This document shows, in pieces, positions 46,337 through 56,685 of a stretch of DNA of 64,000 bases. A model generated the notes under the pieces. That model made no database searches and was not told the DNA's origin. It saw only the letters and a list, made by a program, of their open reading frames with translations. Source of the DNA: Megaera_A sp965233855. GTDB lineage: Bacteria; Pseudomonadota; Alphaproteobacteria; Rickettsiales; Rickettsiaceae. The translations under genes were made by a program, and so were the position numbers. Every line of letters begins with the position of its first letter. The stretch's first letter is position 1. Location: positions 1,178,001-1,242,000 of the forward strand of contig OZ247586.1 of assembly GCA_965233855.1 (NCBI GenBank), written 5' to 3'.

Positions 46337-47347
46337 TTAATCTATATTAAGTTCCAATAAGTTCAAATCACCAATAGAAACACCATTATTTGAAAAATCA
46401 ATTTCAAATCCTATAACATCTTCATTCGAAGCAACCTTGTTAAGTGAAGGCATTGTTGCTTTAGCTATTACTTTTTTAATATACGATTTTGAAATCATAA
46501 AATCTTCTGGTACAAGCAGATCAACTACATCTTGATATTGCGCCATAGAAACTTTTATTTTTCCTTGAGGCAAGCTAGCTCTTGTTAGCTTAACAACTCC
46601 ACTGATATCAACAAATGCATTATCAAACTGAAATAAACCTTTGCGTACTTTAATTTTATGATCAAAATCACGATCCGACTTTTCAATAAAACTATCGTTA
46701 CTCACAATATAACTTGCATCAAACAATAGATTAGCCTTATCTAACTTTAAATAACTAGCTAATGATTTATATTCTCCTGTTAGTTTTACATCGTATTCCG
46801 CAATATCATCTCCTACATCTTTACGATTAAATTGTAACTTAGAAGTTTTTATATGAAAAATATCACGATTATCTAAAATATTTTTCACAAAGGGAATGCT
46901 TAAATCAAATGATCTAATATATTCTACATCTATAATATCTTTTTTTATAAACAACAAAGGTTCTACAAAACTAATATCTGCAGTAATTCGATTATCACTT
47001 ATTAAAGAATAATCATAAGAAATTTCAGCTTGATTTTCTTTGTACCCTATTTTTTTTGGCAATTGAACACGAACAGAACTAAGATCGTAGTTAAAATAGA
47101 ATCTCACTTCTTCTGTCGACAGCTCACCAATTGAAGATTGATTAATTAGAGTGATTTTTGGTTCCAGCAAGGTAAAACTCCACAAAAAAGGAAACCCCCC
47201 AATACTGGTGTCAGAATAAGAAACTTCAATATTATCACTTCCCAAAGAGTCCAGAGAATCTAGCACTTTATTTTTAATATAATGAGCTCCTGCTAACCAA
47301 ACAATAGCTATCAGAACAATACTAAGAAAAAGGATCTTACGAATCAC
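46337..47347 (-). CDS. DUF2125-like envelope protein
   Basis: 336 aa with an N-terminal membrane helix or uncleaved signal (residues about 4-20) and a long beta-rich periplasmic part containing the segment SYSDTSIGGFPFLWSFTL. The GGFPF pattern early in the chain fits the alphaproteobacterial DUF2125 family, whose function is unknown. Ten bp after fdx. Confidence 0.65.
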   Translation of the reverse strand: MIRKILFLSIVLIAIVWLAGAHYIKNKVLDSLDSLGSDNIEVSYSDTSIGGFPFLWSFTLLEPKITLINQSSIGELSTEEVRFYFNYDLSSVRVQLPKKIGYKENQAEISYDYSLISDNRITADISFVEPLLFIKKDIIDVEYIRSFDLSIPFVKNILDNRDIFHIKTSKLQFNRKDVGDDIAEYDVKLTGEYKSLASYLKLDKANLLFDASYIVSNDSFIEKSDRDFDHKIKVRKGLFQFDNAFVDISGVVKLTRASLPQGKIKVSMAQYQDVVDLLVPEDFMISKSYIKKVIAKATMPSLNKVASNEDVIGFEIDFSNNGVSIGDLNLLELNID

Positions 47348-47357
47348 ATTAATAAAA

Positions 47358-47696
47358 CTATAAATTGATATTTCTTGTAGCTGATGGAAGCTTAATTCTC
47401 ATTCCATCTAGCTCTTTTGTCAAAATAATTTGACATCCCAATCTAGAAGTATGAGTAAGCCCAAAAGCCAAGTCAAGCATATCTTCTTCAGCTTCTTCTG
47501 GTTCTTCGAGCATGTTGTATATTTTATCTTCCAAAACCACGTGACAAGTAGCGCATGCAAGAGAGCCTTCACAAGCTCCTTCAAGGTCAATATCATTATT
47601 GTGAGCTACTTCTAATATTGAAAGTCCAACGAGAGCTTCGATCTCTCTTTCTTGCTCTCCCTCAATAAAAATAAGTTTAATTTTTTCTGCTGCCAT
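47358..47696 (-). CDS. fdx: [2Fe-2S] ferredoxin of the ISC system
   Basis: 112-aa adrenodoxin-type ferredoxin. Three cluster cysteines lie in CEGSLACATC and the fourth in RLGCQ. It supplies electrons for Fe-S cluster assembly. The order hscB-hscA-fdx is the standard end of the isc operon; iscR, iscS, iscU and iscA are not adjacent here. Confidence 0.95.
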   Translation of the reverse strand: MAAEKIKLIFIEGEQEREIEALVGLSILEVAHNNDIDLEGACEGSLACATCHVVLEDKIYNMLEEPEEAEEDMLDLAFGLTHTSRLGCQIILTKELDGMRIKLPSATRNINL

Positions 47697-47709
47697 TTTT
47701 TAATACTTC

Positions 47710-49524
47710 TTATTTATCAAATTTTATTTCATCAACATGACGATTTTTCAAAAACAAATCTACCCCCTGGTCCAAATGCTTCTGGATAAAACCATTTGCA
47801 AGCTTATTAAGATCATCTGTTTTTAATAGAATGATATCACGATTATCTGAATTTATTGCTTTTTGTAAAGTATTTATTGCAGTTTGCATATCACTATATT
47901 CTGTATCATCTAGAATATCAGGGGTTTCAAGCAATGCTGATTCTAGCCCTTGAATTAAGCTCTTGGCATCTTCCTGAGACTCTATCAACAATCTTTTAGC
48001 ATGATCACTAGCTGCATTTCTAAAAGCCTCTTCTAAAACATCATTTATTTGCTTTTCATCTAAACCATAGCTCGGTTTAATTTCAACATTTTGTGCTCTT
48101 CCAGTATAGGCGTCAATTGCATTAATAGATAATATTCCATCTGCATCCATTGCAAACGTAACTTCTATTCTTGCTTTGCCCGCTTTGGTTGGCTTAATAC
48201 CTACTAATTCAAAATGTGCTAATGAACGACAATCTTTAACCATCTCTCGTTCACCTTGAACTATTTGAAACTTCATCCCAGTCTGGTTATCGCTATGAGT
48301 AGTGAATTCTTTTGTTACGGAAAATGGAATAGGTGTATTTCGCATAATAATTTTCTCTGCAATACCACCATATAATTCTAATCCTATAGACAAAGGGACA
48401 ACATCGATTAATAGTGCATTAGATTTTGTTGCTAAATTTTCTGCCTGCATTGCTGCGCCAAGTGCAACAATTTTGTCTGGATCCACATCATCATAAATGC
48501 GCACACCAAAAGCATCCTGTAATCTCTGAGCAATTTGTTCAATTCTAGTAGACCCACCTACTAATAGTATACCGTCAAGCTCAATATCTTCAGCTTCATT
48601 TAAAACATCTTGTGCAAGATTAATACTCCTAGCAATTATCGGAGAAATTATATCTTCATATTTTGTTTTTGAAATATGAAGTACACAGCCATCTATTTCA
48701 ATTTTCATCTCATTCTTGAATAAAAAATCTTCTTTAGTTTTCTTAGCAATCTGAAGAATTTTATTTGAGAATTCAATTTTCGTCTCTGTACATATATAAT
48801 CAGCAATTAAGTGATCAATATCATCACCACCGAGCATGCTATCACCACCAGTAGCAACTACTTGGAACACTCCTTCTTGCATATTCAAGATAGAAACATC
48901 AAATGTTCCACCGCCTAAATCATATACTAGATATGTTCCTCTTGTTGATTTGCTTAAACCATAGGCATAAGCTGCTGCAGTAGGCTCAGAAATAAGCCTT
49001 ATGACATCTAAACCAGCAAGTTTTGCGGCAAGCATTACCTGACCTCTTGCCTCATCATCAAAATAAGCTGGAACTGATATTACAGCTTTTAAAACATCTT
49101 TTCCTAAAGCTATTTCCGCTTGATGCTTTAAGTATTTAAATATCTCAGAAGCAACTTCAGGTAGCGTTTGCTTTTTGCCAGATAATTCAATTTTAGGAAT
49201 ATTAGAATCATCAATTATGCACGGAGATAGATTTGCCAAATTTGAATTGGAACTAATTTCAGAGTATGCTTTTGCAAGCAATCGTTTAATTGATCTAATA
49301 TAATTACTACTATTTCTTGCACTATTTCCTATACTTACTTTGGCTGCAGAATCAAAACCTACTATCGAGGGAACAATTTCTGATCCGTCCTGCATCTTTA
49401 TAATTTGTGCATTATAATCTTTTGAAATAGCAATTAGCGAATTTGTTGTGCCAAAATCTATCCCCACAACTAACTCATCTTTTATAGACGACCCCCCAGG
49501 TTCAGAAATTCCTACTATTTGCAT
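47710..49524 (-). CDS. hscA: Fe-S assembly chaperone HscA (Hsp70 family)
   Basis: 604 aa. Hsp70 ATPase marks: VGIDFGTTNSLIA near residue 20, VYDLGGGTFDVS near 200, and LLVGGSTRI near 320. A substrate-binding domain follows (VVPLSIGLELYGGIAEKI). It is shorter than DnaK and lies between hscB and fdx. HscA helps move clusters from IscU. The start overlaps the hscB end by 23 nt. Confidence 0.95.
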   Translation of the reverse strand: MQIVGISEPGGSSIKDELVVGIDFGTTNSLIAISKDYNAQIIKMQDGSEIVPSIVGFDSAAKVSIGNSARNSSNYIRSIKRLLAKAYSEISSNSNLANLSPCIIDDSNIPKIELSGKKQTLPEVASEIFKYLKHQAEIALGKDVLKAVISVPAYFDDEARGQVMLAAKLAGLDVIRLISEPTAAAYAYGLSKSTRGTYLVYDLGGGTFDVSILNMQEGVFQVVATGGDSMLGGDDIDHLIADYICTETKIEFSNKILQIAKKTKEDFLFKNEMKIEIDGCVLHISKTKYEDIISPIIARSINLAQDVLNEAEDIELDGILLVGGSTRIEQIAQRLQDAFGVRIYDDVDPDKIVALGAAMQAENLATKSNALLIDVVPLSIGLELYGGIAEKIIMRNTPIPFSVTKEFTTHSDNQTGMKFQIVQGEREMVKDCRSLAHFELVGIKPTKAGKARIEVTFAMDADGILSINAIDAYTGRAQNVEIKPSYGLDEKQINDVLEEAFRNAASDHAKRLLIESQEDAKSLIQGLESALLETPDILDDTEYSDMQTAINTLQKAINSDNRDIILLKTDDLNKLANGFIQKHLDQGVDLFLKNRHVDEIKFDK

Positions 49525-50017
49525 GCTTGATTTTTAATTTTATATTCTTGACTAAATTAGTAAGATACTTTAATCGAACCGTAAGATCAAGGGCTTTTAC
49601 AATATCATTCTTCTCAAAACTAGCACCTAATTCTTTTACTATTTTATTTTTATCCTGCAATTTTTGCATCTCAATATTTTTTAAATCAATCAGATCTTCA
49701 TTCACATCAATTAATTCATTCATATCCATTATCTCTTCAAGCTCATCTTGAGAAAGAGTGTCTTTTAAAACACGATCATTGAATTCCACATTTGCTAGCT
49801 TTAGCATATATTCTGCACGCAAATAATCATCTTTTAATATTTTTTCAGCCTCATTAAGCTTTATAGATTTTTCTAGAAACAAATGCCTTTCTTGCTCATT
49901 TTTGGCTCGATCTGGGTGGAATTTCATCTGCATTGTTAAATATTGCGATTTAACATAAGTTTGATCAACCACATATTGCTGCTTTAAACCTAGTAACTCA
50001 AAATAATTATCAATCAT
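49502..50017 (-). CDS. hscB: Fe-S assembly co-chaperone HscB
   Basis: 171 aa. An N-terminal J domain with the HPD motif (KFHPDRAKNE) and a C-terminal three-helix bundle (HSCB_C, e.g. RAEYMLKLANVEF) that binds IscU. It stimulates the ATPase of the downstream HscA. Confidence 0.94.
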   Translation of the reverse strand: MIDNYFELLGLKQQYVVDQTYVKSQYLTMQMKFHPDRAKNEQERHLFLEKSIKLNEAEKILKDDYLRAEYMLKLANVEFNDRVLKDTLSQDELEEIMDMNELIDVNEDLIDLKNIEMQKLQDKNKIVKELGASFEKNDIVKALDLTVRLKYLTNLVKNIKLKIKHANSRNF

Positions 50018-50021
50018 ATTC

Positions 50022-50750
50022 TTACCTATCTTTTGAAAGAGCTGCTATAACACCTCTCAAAGTCTGAACCTCTTGTTGTGAAAGATCGTCAATTCGACTA
50101 AATATATTGCGAATCTTTAAACTCATATGCTCTTTCTTCTCAGCAGTTCTGAAAAACAATTTTTTATCTAATTTTTTAAATAGATGATCATAAAAATATT
50201 CTAATTCTTTCTGATTTGCAAGATCCTGAATGTTGTTTAAATCATCACGATTTTGACGTTTTTCTTGAAACAACTCATAACAAATAACCGCAACTGAATG
50301 CGCTATATTTAATGAGCTAAAGTCTTTTTGAGTATCAATTGTTAATATCTTATTAGCATGAGATATTTCTTGATTATTCAAACCAGAACTCTCCCTGCCA
50401 AACATAATTCCAATATTCTTCAGTTTGTTAGTATCACTACACAAATCACGCGATAAAATATAATTTTTATTCATATCTCGAGGAGCTGCAGTTGCTGCAT
50501 AAACATAATCCAGATCAGCTATTGCATCTGGAATTGATTCAAATATTCTTGCATTATCAATCAAATCAATGGCCCCTACTGACATATTTTGTGCCTTTCC
50601 ATTTGGCCACCCATCTCTAGGCTGAACAAGCCGCAAATCCGAAATAGCAAAATTTTTCATTGCTCTTGCTGATGCGCCAATATTCTCACCCATCTGGGGC
50701 TCTACTAATATAATAGAAATATTTTTCTGAAATAAAGATTCCAATTCCAT
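50022..50750 (-). CDS. trmJ: TrmJ-like tRNA/rRNA 2'-O-methyltransferase (SPOUT family)
   Basis: 242 aa. SPOUT motifs: IILVEPQMGENIGASARAMK at the start, IGIMFGRESSGLNNQEI in the middle and FSSLNIAHSVAVICYEL forming the knotted SAM site. A C-terminal extension of about 80 residues is typical of TrmJ, which methylates position 32 of tRNAs. Other SpoU-class targets cannot be excluded. Directly abuts birA. Confidence 0.85.
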   Translation of the reverse strand: MELESLFQKNISIILVEPQMGENIGASARAMKNFAISDLRLVQPRDGWPNGKAQNMSVGAIDLIDNARIFESIPDAIADLDYVYAATAAPRDMNKNYILSRDLCSDTNKLKNIGIMFGRESSGLNNQEISHANKILTIDTQKDFSSLNIAHSVAVICYELFQEKRQNRDDLNNIQDLANQKELEYFYDHLFKKLDKKLFFRTAEKKEHMSLKIRNIFSRIDDLSQQEVQTLRGVIAALSKDR

Positions 50751-51512
50751 CTATATATCTTCCTGAACTATCAACTCACCAGCAACTATATTGCAATACT
50801 GCCCACTTGCTAACTGTAAGCGCATAGCTCCATCAAGATCGATCTCTTTAAAAAGACCAGATATTCTTCGCACCCCATCATCAATGGTTATAACTTTATT
50901 TAAATTATATGCGCGTCGCATCCAATCCTTTCTTGTTCTAACAAAATTATTATCAAATTTCCATTGTTGATATAATTTTTCAAATTTATTCATTAATATA
51001 TTTAGAAAATCATTTGTATTATCAATCTTAATTCCTTCATTTATTAAACTAGTAACTTTTTTGTCTATTTTAGGAGCATGCTTAATATTAACTCCAAAAC
51101 CAATGATTACATAATTTTTATTTTTAATCGAAATAGATTCCAAGAGAATACCAGCTACCTTTTGACCATCAATTAATACATCATTTGGCCATTTTAACTT
51201 CATATCTAACTTGATATTAGATAATTTTGTGAAATGATTTATTGTCTCAAAAACAGCATTAGCTATCACAAATGACAATTGTGAATTCTTTTTGGAAGAA
51301 AAATCACTTTCAATTAATATGCTTGCATGCAAATTACCATCAAGTGAGCTCCAATGACGCCCTTTTGTACCACGTCCACCTGTTTGAATTCGCGAAGATA
51401 TTACACAATTATCTAAAGCCCCAGAAGTTGTAATTCTTAAAGCCTCTGAATTAGTACTATCAATTTCTTCAAATGTAATTAAATTATATCTCTCTAACCA
51501 ATCTAATTTCAT
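50751..51512 (-). CDS. birA: Biotin-[acetyl-CoA carboxylase] ligase
   Basis: 253 aa catalytic biotin protein ligase without the DNA-binding domain of E. coli BirA. Motifs: EEIDSTNSEALR, GGRGTKGRHW (the GRGRxGR biotin loop, slightly changed) and LKWPNDVLIDGQKVAGIL. It biotinylates acetyl-CoA carboxylase, linking to fatty-acid synthesis. The ATG at 51512 is preferred: the in-frame start at 51575 would overlap nuoN and add 21 hydrophobic residues. Lies 10 bp after nuoN, as in several alphaproteobacteria. Confidence 0.92.
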   Translation of the reverse strand: MKLDWLERYNLITFEEIDSTNSEALRITTSGALDNCVISSRIQTGGRGTKGRHWSSLDGNLHASILIESDFSSKKNSQLSFVIANAVFETINHFTKLSNIKLDMKLKWPNDVLIDGQKVAGILLESISIKNKNYVIIGFGVNIKHAPKIDKKVTSLINEGIKIDNTNDFLNILMNKFEKLYQQWKFDNNFVRTRKDWMRRAYNLNKVITIDDGVRRISGLFKEIDLDGAMRLQLASGQYCNIVAGELIVQEDI

Positions 51513-51522
51513 AATTTCTATA

Positions 51523-52923
51523 TTATAAAATATACTGAGGAGCAAACGTAAAGAAGAACATAATAAATGCAACATTAATTACAGTTACTAATAACAAGCC
51601 ACGATGTGTTGAAATGACAGTGATTTCCTCTTGCGACTCCATAAAATACATATATTTCACAATTTTCAAATAATAGAATGCAGCTACGACACTTGTCAGA
51701 ACACCAATCAAAGCTAATGTTATTTCTCCTTGCTGCACAGCGCTATAAAAAATTTGATATTTTCCAAAGAATCCAGCCAAAGGAGGCAAACCAATCATTG
51801 AAAACATAATGATTGCAATAGAACCTGCTATTGATTTTCTTTGCCTAGCTATTCCTTTCAAATCTTCAAACGTTGCAACATCACTTTTTTTACCTAGCAA
51901 TGCAACTAAACAAGCAAAGAAACCCATTACTCCAACTGCATATATGAGCATATAGAAAAAAGCTGCATAGTTACCTTCTGCCGAATGCAGACAAATTCCA
52001 ATTAACACATACCCTACATTTAAAATTGTACTATATGCCATCAATCTCTTAAGTGAAGTCTGCATGATCGCGCCAAGCGCTCCTGCTATCATTGATAATA
52101 TAGCTACTATCTTAATTATCTCGACAGAGATATGAACATAATCACCAATAATACTATCAACAACATTTATCAATACCACCAGCATACCAATTTTCTGAGC
52201 CACCGAAAAATAGGATACTGCAGAAATAGGAGCTCCTTCATATACATCAGGAGTCCATACATGCAGAGGTGCTGCTGATAACTTAAATAAAATACCAGTG
52301 AGTAATAAAACAGAACCAACAACAAGACCCATATTCAATTCTCCATTTAATGCCACTCGAATATCATCAAATTTCATACTACCACTAAATCCATATAAAA
52401 ATGAAATCCCAAGCAACATTAACCCACTAACCAAAGCACCAAGAACAAAATATTTTAAACCAGCTTCTGATGATTTTGATTCTTTAGAATTAAACGCCGC
52501 AAGTGCATAACCAGCAAGTGCCTGTAATTCTAAACCACAAAACAACAATATGAGATCACGAGCAGAGATTGAAATAAATACTCCAACAGTAGAAAGTAAC
52601 ACCAGAGTTACAAATTCCATTTTTAAAGAAGATTTAGTTATCTTGGTTAAATCATGATATACAACTAAACTCATCAAAGTCAAACCAAGCACTAAGGCCT
52701 TGAACAAGAATATAGGTACTGAAATAGCAAACGATTCAGAAAAACCAAGCTTAAAATCCGGAATATTAAATAATAAGTAGCAAACTATACCTAAAGATAA
52801 AACTGATGTTGTCGAGGCTACCCATCTAGTACATCCTTTACAATATACGCCAACAATTTGCATAATCATCGCAAGGCTTGTAAGTAAAATCTCAGGTAAT
52901 ATCATCGTAAATTGATTTAACAT
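51523..52923 (-). CDS. nuoN: NADH-quinone oxidoreductase subunit N
   Basis: 466-aa antiporter-like membrane subunit of complex I with about 14 helices. Conserved proton-channel features include GLELQALAGYALAAF, FKLSAAPLHVWTPDVYEGAP and the Lys in helix 12. The ATG at 52923 (MLNQF) is preferred over the TTG at 52935; a GGA lies 8 nt upstream. Confidence 0.95.
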   Translation of the reverse strand: MLNQFTMILPEILLTSLAMIMQIVGVYCKGCTRWVASTTSVLSLGIVCYLLFNIPDFKLGFSESFAISVPIFLFKALVLGLTLMSLVVYHDLTKITKSSLKMEFVTLVLLSTVGVFISISARDLILLFCGLELQALAGYALAAFNSKESKSSEAGLKYFVLGALVSGLMLLGISFLYGFSGSMKFDDIRVALNGELNMGLVVGSVLLLTGILFKLSAAPLHVWTPDVYEGAPISAVSYFSVAQKIGMLVVLINVVDSIIGDYVHISVEIIKIVAILSMIAGALGAIMQTSLKRLMAYSTILNVGYVLIGICLHSAEGNYAAFFYMLIYAVGVMGFFACLVALLGKKSDVATFEDLKGIARQRKSIAGSIAIIMFSMIGLPPLAGFFGKYQIFYSAVQQGEITLALIGVLTSVVAAFYYLKIVKYMYFMESQEEITVISTHRGLLLVTVINVAFIMFFFTFAPQYIL

Positions 52924-52937
52924 GTTATTTTCCAACT

Positions 52938-54428
52938 CTATAATGCATCATAAATTCCAGCTAAATTCTCTACTGGAATATTTATTGAACTTAAAATTCC
53001 TGCTGGCAAAACACCTATATATATCACCAGAACTATCAGAGGAACGAGCGCTGCTATTTCGTATGATTTCAAATCCTTAAAACCAAGAATAGACTCATCT
53101 GTAACTTCTCCAAACATAACGCACTTATACAATTTCAACATATACACAGCGCCAAGAATCACACCAAATGCACATATAACTCCAATTACTGGACTTGCAT
53201 CAAATGCACCAATTATACTCAAAAATTCACCAACAAAGCCACTAAGTCCTGGCAGACCAACTGAACCAAGCATCGCAATCATAAAGAAAGTCGCAAGTAC
53301 TGGCATACTCGTCGCCACACCTCCATAACGACTAATTTCTTTTGTGTGATGACGCTCATAAAGCATACCAACAATCAAAAATAATGCTGATGATATTAAT
53401 CCATGACTAATCATTTGAAATACCGCGCCACCAATTCCAGCAATAGTTAAACTAAATATACCAGCCGTCACATAACCCATATGCGCTACAGATGAATATG
53501 CTATCATTTTTTTCATATCTTTCTGAGCAAGAGCAACAAGAGATGCATAAATCACCGCGAGACCACTAATCCACATCACATAAACAGAGAAATATTCGGA
53601 AGCGCCTGGAAGCATGGGCAAGGAAACCCTTAAAAAAGCATAACCACCCAGCTTCAATAATATCCCAGCAAGCATAACTGAACCAGCCGTTGGAGCCTGA
53701 ACATGAGCGTCTGGGAGCCATGTATGGAACGGCACCATAGGTACCTTAATAGCAAACGATATAAAAGTCGCTAACCATAAATATTGCTGAACTTCTAATG
53801 ATAGTAATGGCAATTTTTCATAAAGCTCAACAAACTCAAAAGTGCCCGTCTGACTATACATATAAATCAACGCAATTAATAAGAATACAGAGCCAAAAAA
53901 TGTATATAAAAAGAATTTTATAGCAGCATAAACTCTATCTTCACCACCCCATATACCTATAATCAAGTACATTGGTATTAAAATAACTTCGAAAAAACCA
54001 TAGAATAATAGCAAGTTTAAAGCAGAAAATGCACCAATACAGAACGACTCTAACAGTAAGAAGCAAAGTAAATATTCCTTTATATTTTTCTTCACTGTAA
54101 ATAGACTAGCTACAATACATATTAATGTCAGAAGAGCGGTCAAAAAGACAAAATAAACAGAAAGACCATCAATTCCAACGTGAAAATCAAGTCCAATTGC
54201 ATCTATCCAACTATATTTCTCAATAAATTGATATCCTTGAAACTCAGGGTCAAATCTAATTAGTAGATATAACGTAGCAATTAAAGTCAAAACAGAAGAC
54301 AATATAGCTACATACATAGCATATATTTGTTTACGACTAGACTTACTATGACTAATAAAAAAAGTAATATAAAGAGCGCTAACTAGCGGCAAAAAAATAC
54401 TAATTGATAAGATTGGCAAATCTGACAT
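52938..54428 (-). CDS. nuoM: NADH-quinone oxidoreductase subunit M
   Basis: 496-aa antiporter-like subunit. Signatures: FFEVILIPMYLIIGIWGG with the conserved Glu, KVPMVPFHTWLPDAHVQAPT and SSVAHMGYVTAGIF. One of three Mrp-type proton pumps of complex I; 14 bp before nuoN. Confidence 0.95.
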   Translation of the reverse strand: MSDLPILSISIFLPLVSALYITFFISHSKSSRKQIYAMYVAILSSVLTLIATLYLLIRFDPEFQGYQFIEKYSWIDAIGLDFHVGIDGLSVYFVFLTALLTLICIVASLFTVKKNIKEYLLCFLLLESFCIGAFSALNLLLFYGFFEVILIPMYLIIGIWGGEDRVYAAIKFFLYTFFGSVFLLIALIYMYSQTGTFEFVELYEKLPLLSLEVQQYLWLATFISFAIKVPMVPFHTWLPDAHVQAPTAGSVMLAGILLKLGGYAFLRVSLPMLPGASEYFSVYVMWISGLAVIYASLVALAQKDMKKMIAYSSVAHMGYVTAGIFSLTIAGIGGAVFQMISHGLISSALFLIVGMLYERHHTKEISRYGGVATSMPVLATFFMIAMLGSVGLPGLSGFVGEFLSIIGAFDASPVIGVICAFGVILGAVYMLKLYKCVMFGEVTDESILGFKDLKSYEIAALVPLIVLVIYIGVLPAGILSSINIPVENLAGIYDAL

Positions 54429-54441
54429 TTATAATAACCTC

Positions 54442-56364
54442 TTACGCCCCATACAAATATTTTGCAACAAACACTGTTATACACATAACTACCCCAAAGA
54501 TAATATAAAATGCATAATTGAATATGTAACCAGTTTGAATCTGACACATGCACCAGCTAAACCCTTTAGTTGCTAATCCAAAACCATTTGGGCCAAAACG
54601 ATCGATCACTCTTATGTCAAATATGCGTGACCAATTACTTAGACGTTTAGTGGTTTTAACAAAGATCCGATCAAATATTTCATCAAAATAGAATTTATTC
54701 TTTATCACACAATGGATCATTTTCATCTTTCTAGCAATTCTTTCTGATAAAGTGCCGCTATACACATAAACTCCAAACAATGCACCAGATACGCCAACAA
54801 TCAATGGTAACAACTGTACCCCTAAGCTAACATGATGATCGTGCTCACCAATATTTAAATTGAATATACTGCCAGCAAAAAATCCATTCGGATTTGCTAT
54901 ATTTAGAATATAATGCCCAAACATACCAGCAAATAATGCTCCAGCGACCAACACCAGCAACGGCACATTCATAATTTTAGGTGATTCATGCGCATGCTCA
55001 AAAGCCTTTGCACTTAACTTTGTTTTACCATGGAATGTAAGCATAATAATTTTAAATGAATATACAGCCGTCAAAACTGCTGCAAGAATACCAAGCACAA
55101 AAGCCAAACTCCCTACTCCTCCCGCTGCATATGCGGACTCAAGGACCAAATCCTTTGAATAAAAACCTGCAAATGGGAATATACCAACAATAGCAAGTGA
55201 TCCAATCCAAAAATTAGCATAGGTGATAGGTAATTTCTTTCTAAGTCCACCCATTTTAAATACATCTTGCTCATGGCAAGCATGAATAACGCTTCCTGCT
55301 GATAAAAAGAGTAGAGCTTTAAAGAAACCATGTGTTACAAGATGAAATACTCCAGCATGATAAGCTGAAACACCACATGCAAAGAACATATAACCTAACT
55401 GTGAACAGGTAGAATATGCGATAATCTTCTTGATATCAGTTTGGGCAATAGCAACAAGGGCTGCAAAGAGGCAAGTAATACCACCAATAATTGTAATAAA
55501 TTGTAAAACAGATGGACTATATTCAAACATAAATGAGCATCTAGCAACTAAAAATACTCCTGCTGTGACCATAGTAGCGGCATGAATTAATGCAGATACC
55601 GGCGTTGGGCCTTCCATTGCATCTGGAAGCCAAACATGCATTCCTATTTGTGCAGATTTCCCCATACAACCAAGGAATAACATCAAGCAAATAACATCGA
55701 GTACTATAAAATTACAACCAAATATCTCAAGGTCCGTATGTGCTAAATTTTCTGATAAAACAAACACATGTTCAAAATCAATACTCCCTGTATATAAAGC
55801 AATCATCACTATGCCAATTATAAAAGCAAAATCACCAACTCTATTAACAACAAAAGCCTTAATCGCGGCATTATTAGCTGATGCTTTTTTGTAATAATAA
55901 CCAATCAATAAATAAGAACATAAGCCAACACCTTCCCAACCAAAAAATAACTGCAAAAAATTATCTGCAGAAACAAGAGCTAGCATAAAAAATGTAAATA
56001 AGGAAAGATAAGACAAAAATTTCGGCAAATTCTTATCATCAGACATATAACCAAGTGAATATATATGTACAACTGCAGAAACCGAAGTAACTAGTACAAA
56101 CATAATTGCAGTTAATTGATCCACGTAAATGGCCCAACTAACATTCAAAGAATTAATACTAATCCAATCAGCTAAAGTGATATGAAGGATTTCTTGCCCA
56201 ATGCCAGCCTCTGCAAATATTACTAATGAACAAAGCGCAGCAAAGACAATTGACCCACTCGAAATTATACTAGCGATTTGATTTGAAAACTTCTTACAAA
56301 AAACACCATTTACAATGCCAGATACTAAAGGTAAAAATACAATCAATTTTAACATTAATTCCAT
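54442..56364 (-). CDS. nuoL: NADH-quinone oxidoreductase subunit L
   Basis: 640-aa largest membrane subunit. FFGWEGVGLCSYLLIGYYY, GKSAQIGMHVWLPDAMEGPT and ACHEQDVFKMGGLRKKLP are diagnostic. The C-terminal long lateral helix lies near residues 560-610, followed by a last membrane helix. Confidence 0.96.
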   Translation of the reverse strand: MELMLKLIVFLPLVSGIVNGVFCKKFSNQIASIISSGSIVFAALCSLVIFAEAGIGQEILHITLADWISINSLNVSWAIYVDQLTAIMFVLVTSVSAVVHIYSLGYMSDDKNLPKFLSYLSLFTFFMLALVSADNFLQLFFGWEGVGLCSYLLIGYYYKKASANNAAIKAFVVNRVGDFAFIIGIVMIALYTGSIDFEHVFVLSENLAHTDLEIFGCNFIVLDVICLMLFLGCMGKSAQIGMHVWLPDAMEGPTPVSALIHAATMVTAGVFLVARCSFMFEYSPSVLQFITIIGGITCLFAALVAIAQTDIKKIIAYSTCSQLGYMFFACGVSAYHAGVFHLVTHGFFKALLFLSAGSVIHACHEQDVFKMGGLRKKLPITYANFWIGSLAIVGIFPFAGFYSKDLVLESAYAAGGVGSLAFVLGILAAVLTAVYSFKIIMLTFHGKTKLSAKAFEHAHESPKIMNVPLLVLVAGALFAGMFGHYILNIANPNGFFAGSIFNLNIGEHDHHVSLGVQLLPLIVGVSGALFGVYVYSGTLSERIARKMKMIHCVIKNKFYFDEIFDRIFVKTTKRLSNWSRIFDIRVIDRFGPNGFGLATKGFSWCMCQIQTGYIFNYAFYIIFGVVMCITVFVAKYLYGA

Positions 56365-56367
56365 AGA

Positions 56368-56685
56368 TCAACCTCTCATCTGGTTAATATCTTCAATCTC
56401 AATCGATCCACGATTTCTATAGTATAGAACTAGAATCGCAAGTCCAATCGAAACTTCTGCAGCAGCAATAGACAAAACAATGATGCTAAATACTTGCCCA
56501 ACTATATCCTGTAAATGCACGGAGAATGCCACAAAATTAATATTAACTGCAAGCAACATCAACTCTATAGACATCAAAATTGTAATCACATTCTTTCTAT
56601 TCATGAATAAACCAGAAACCCCAATCGCAAAAAGCAACGAAGAAAGAATTAAATAATGTTCTAAAGATATTTTACTAATCGTCAT
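56368..56685 (-). CDS. nuoK: NADH-quinone oxidoreductase subunit K
   Basis: 105 aa with three membrane helices. The conserved glutamates lie in SIELMLLAVN (helix 2) and AAAEVSIGLAIL (helix 3). Its start overlaps the nuoJ end by 11 nt. Confidence 0.95.
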   Translation of the reverse strand: MTISKISLEHYLILSSLLFAIGVSGLFMNRKNVITILMSIELMLLAVNINFVAFSVHLQDIVGQVFSIIVLSIAAAEVSIGLAILVLYYRNRGSIEIEDINQMRG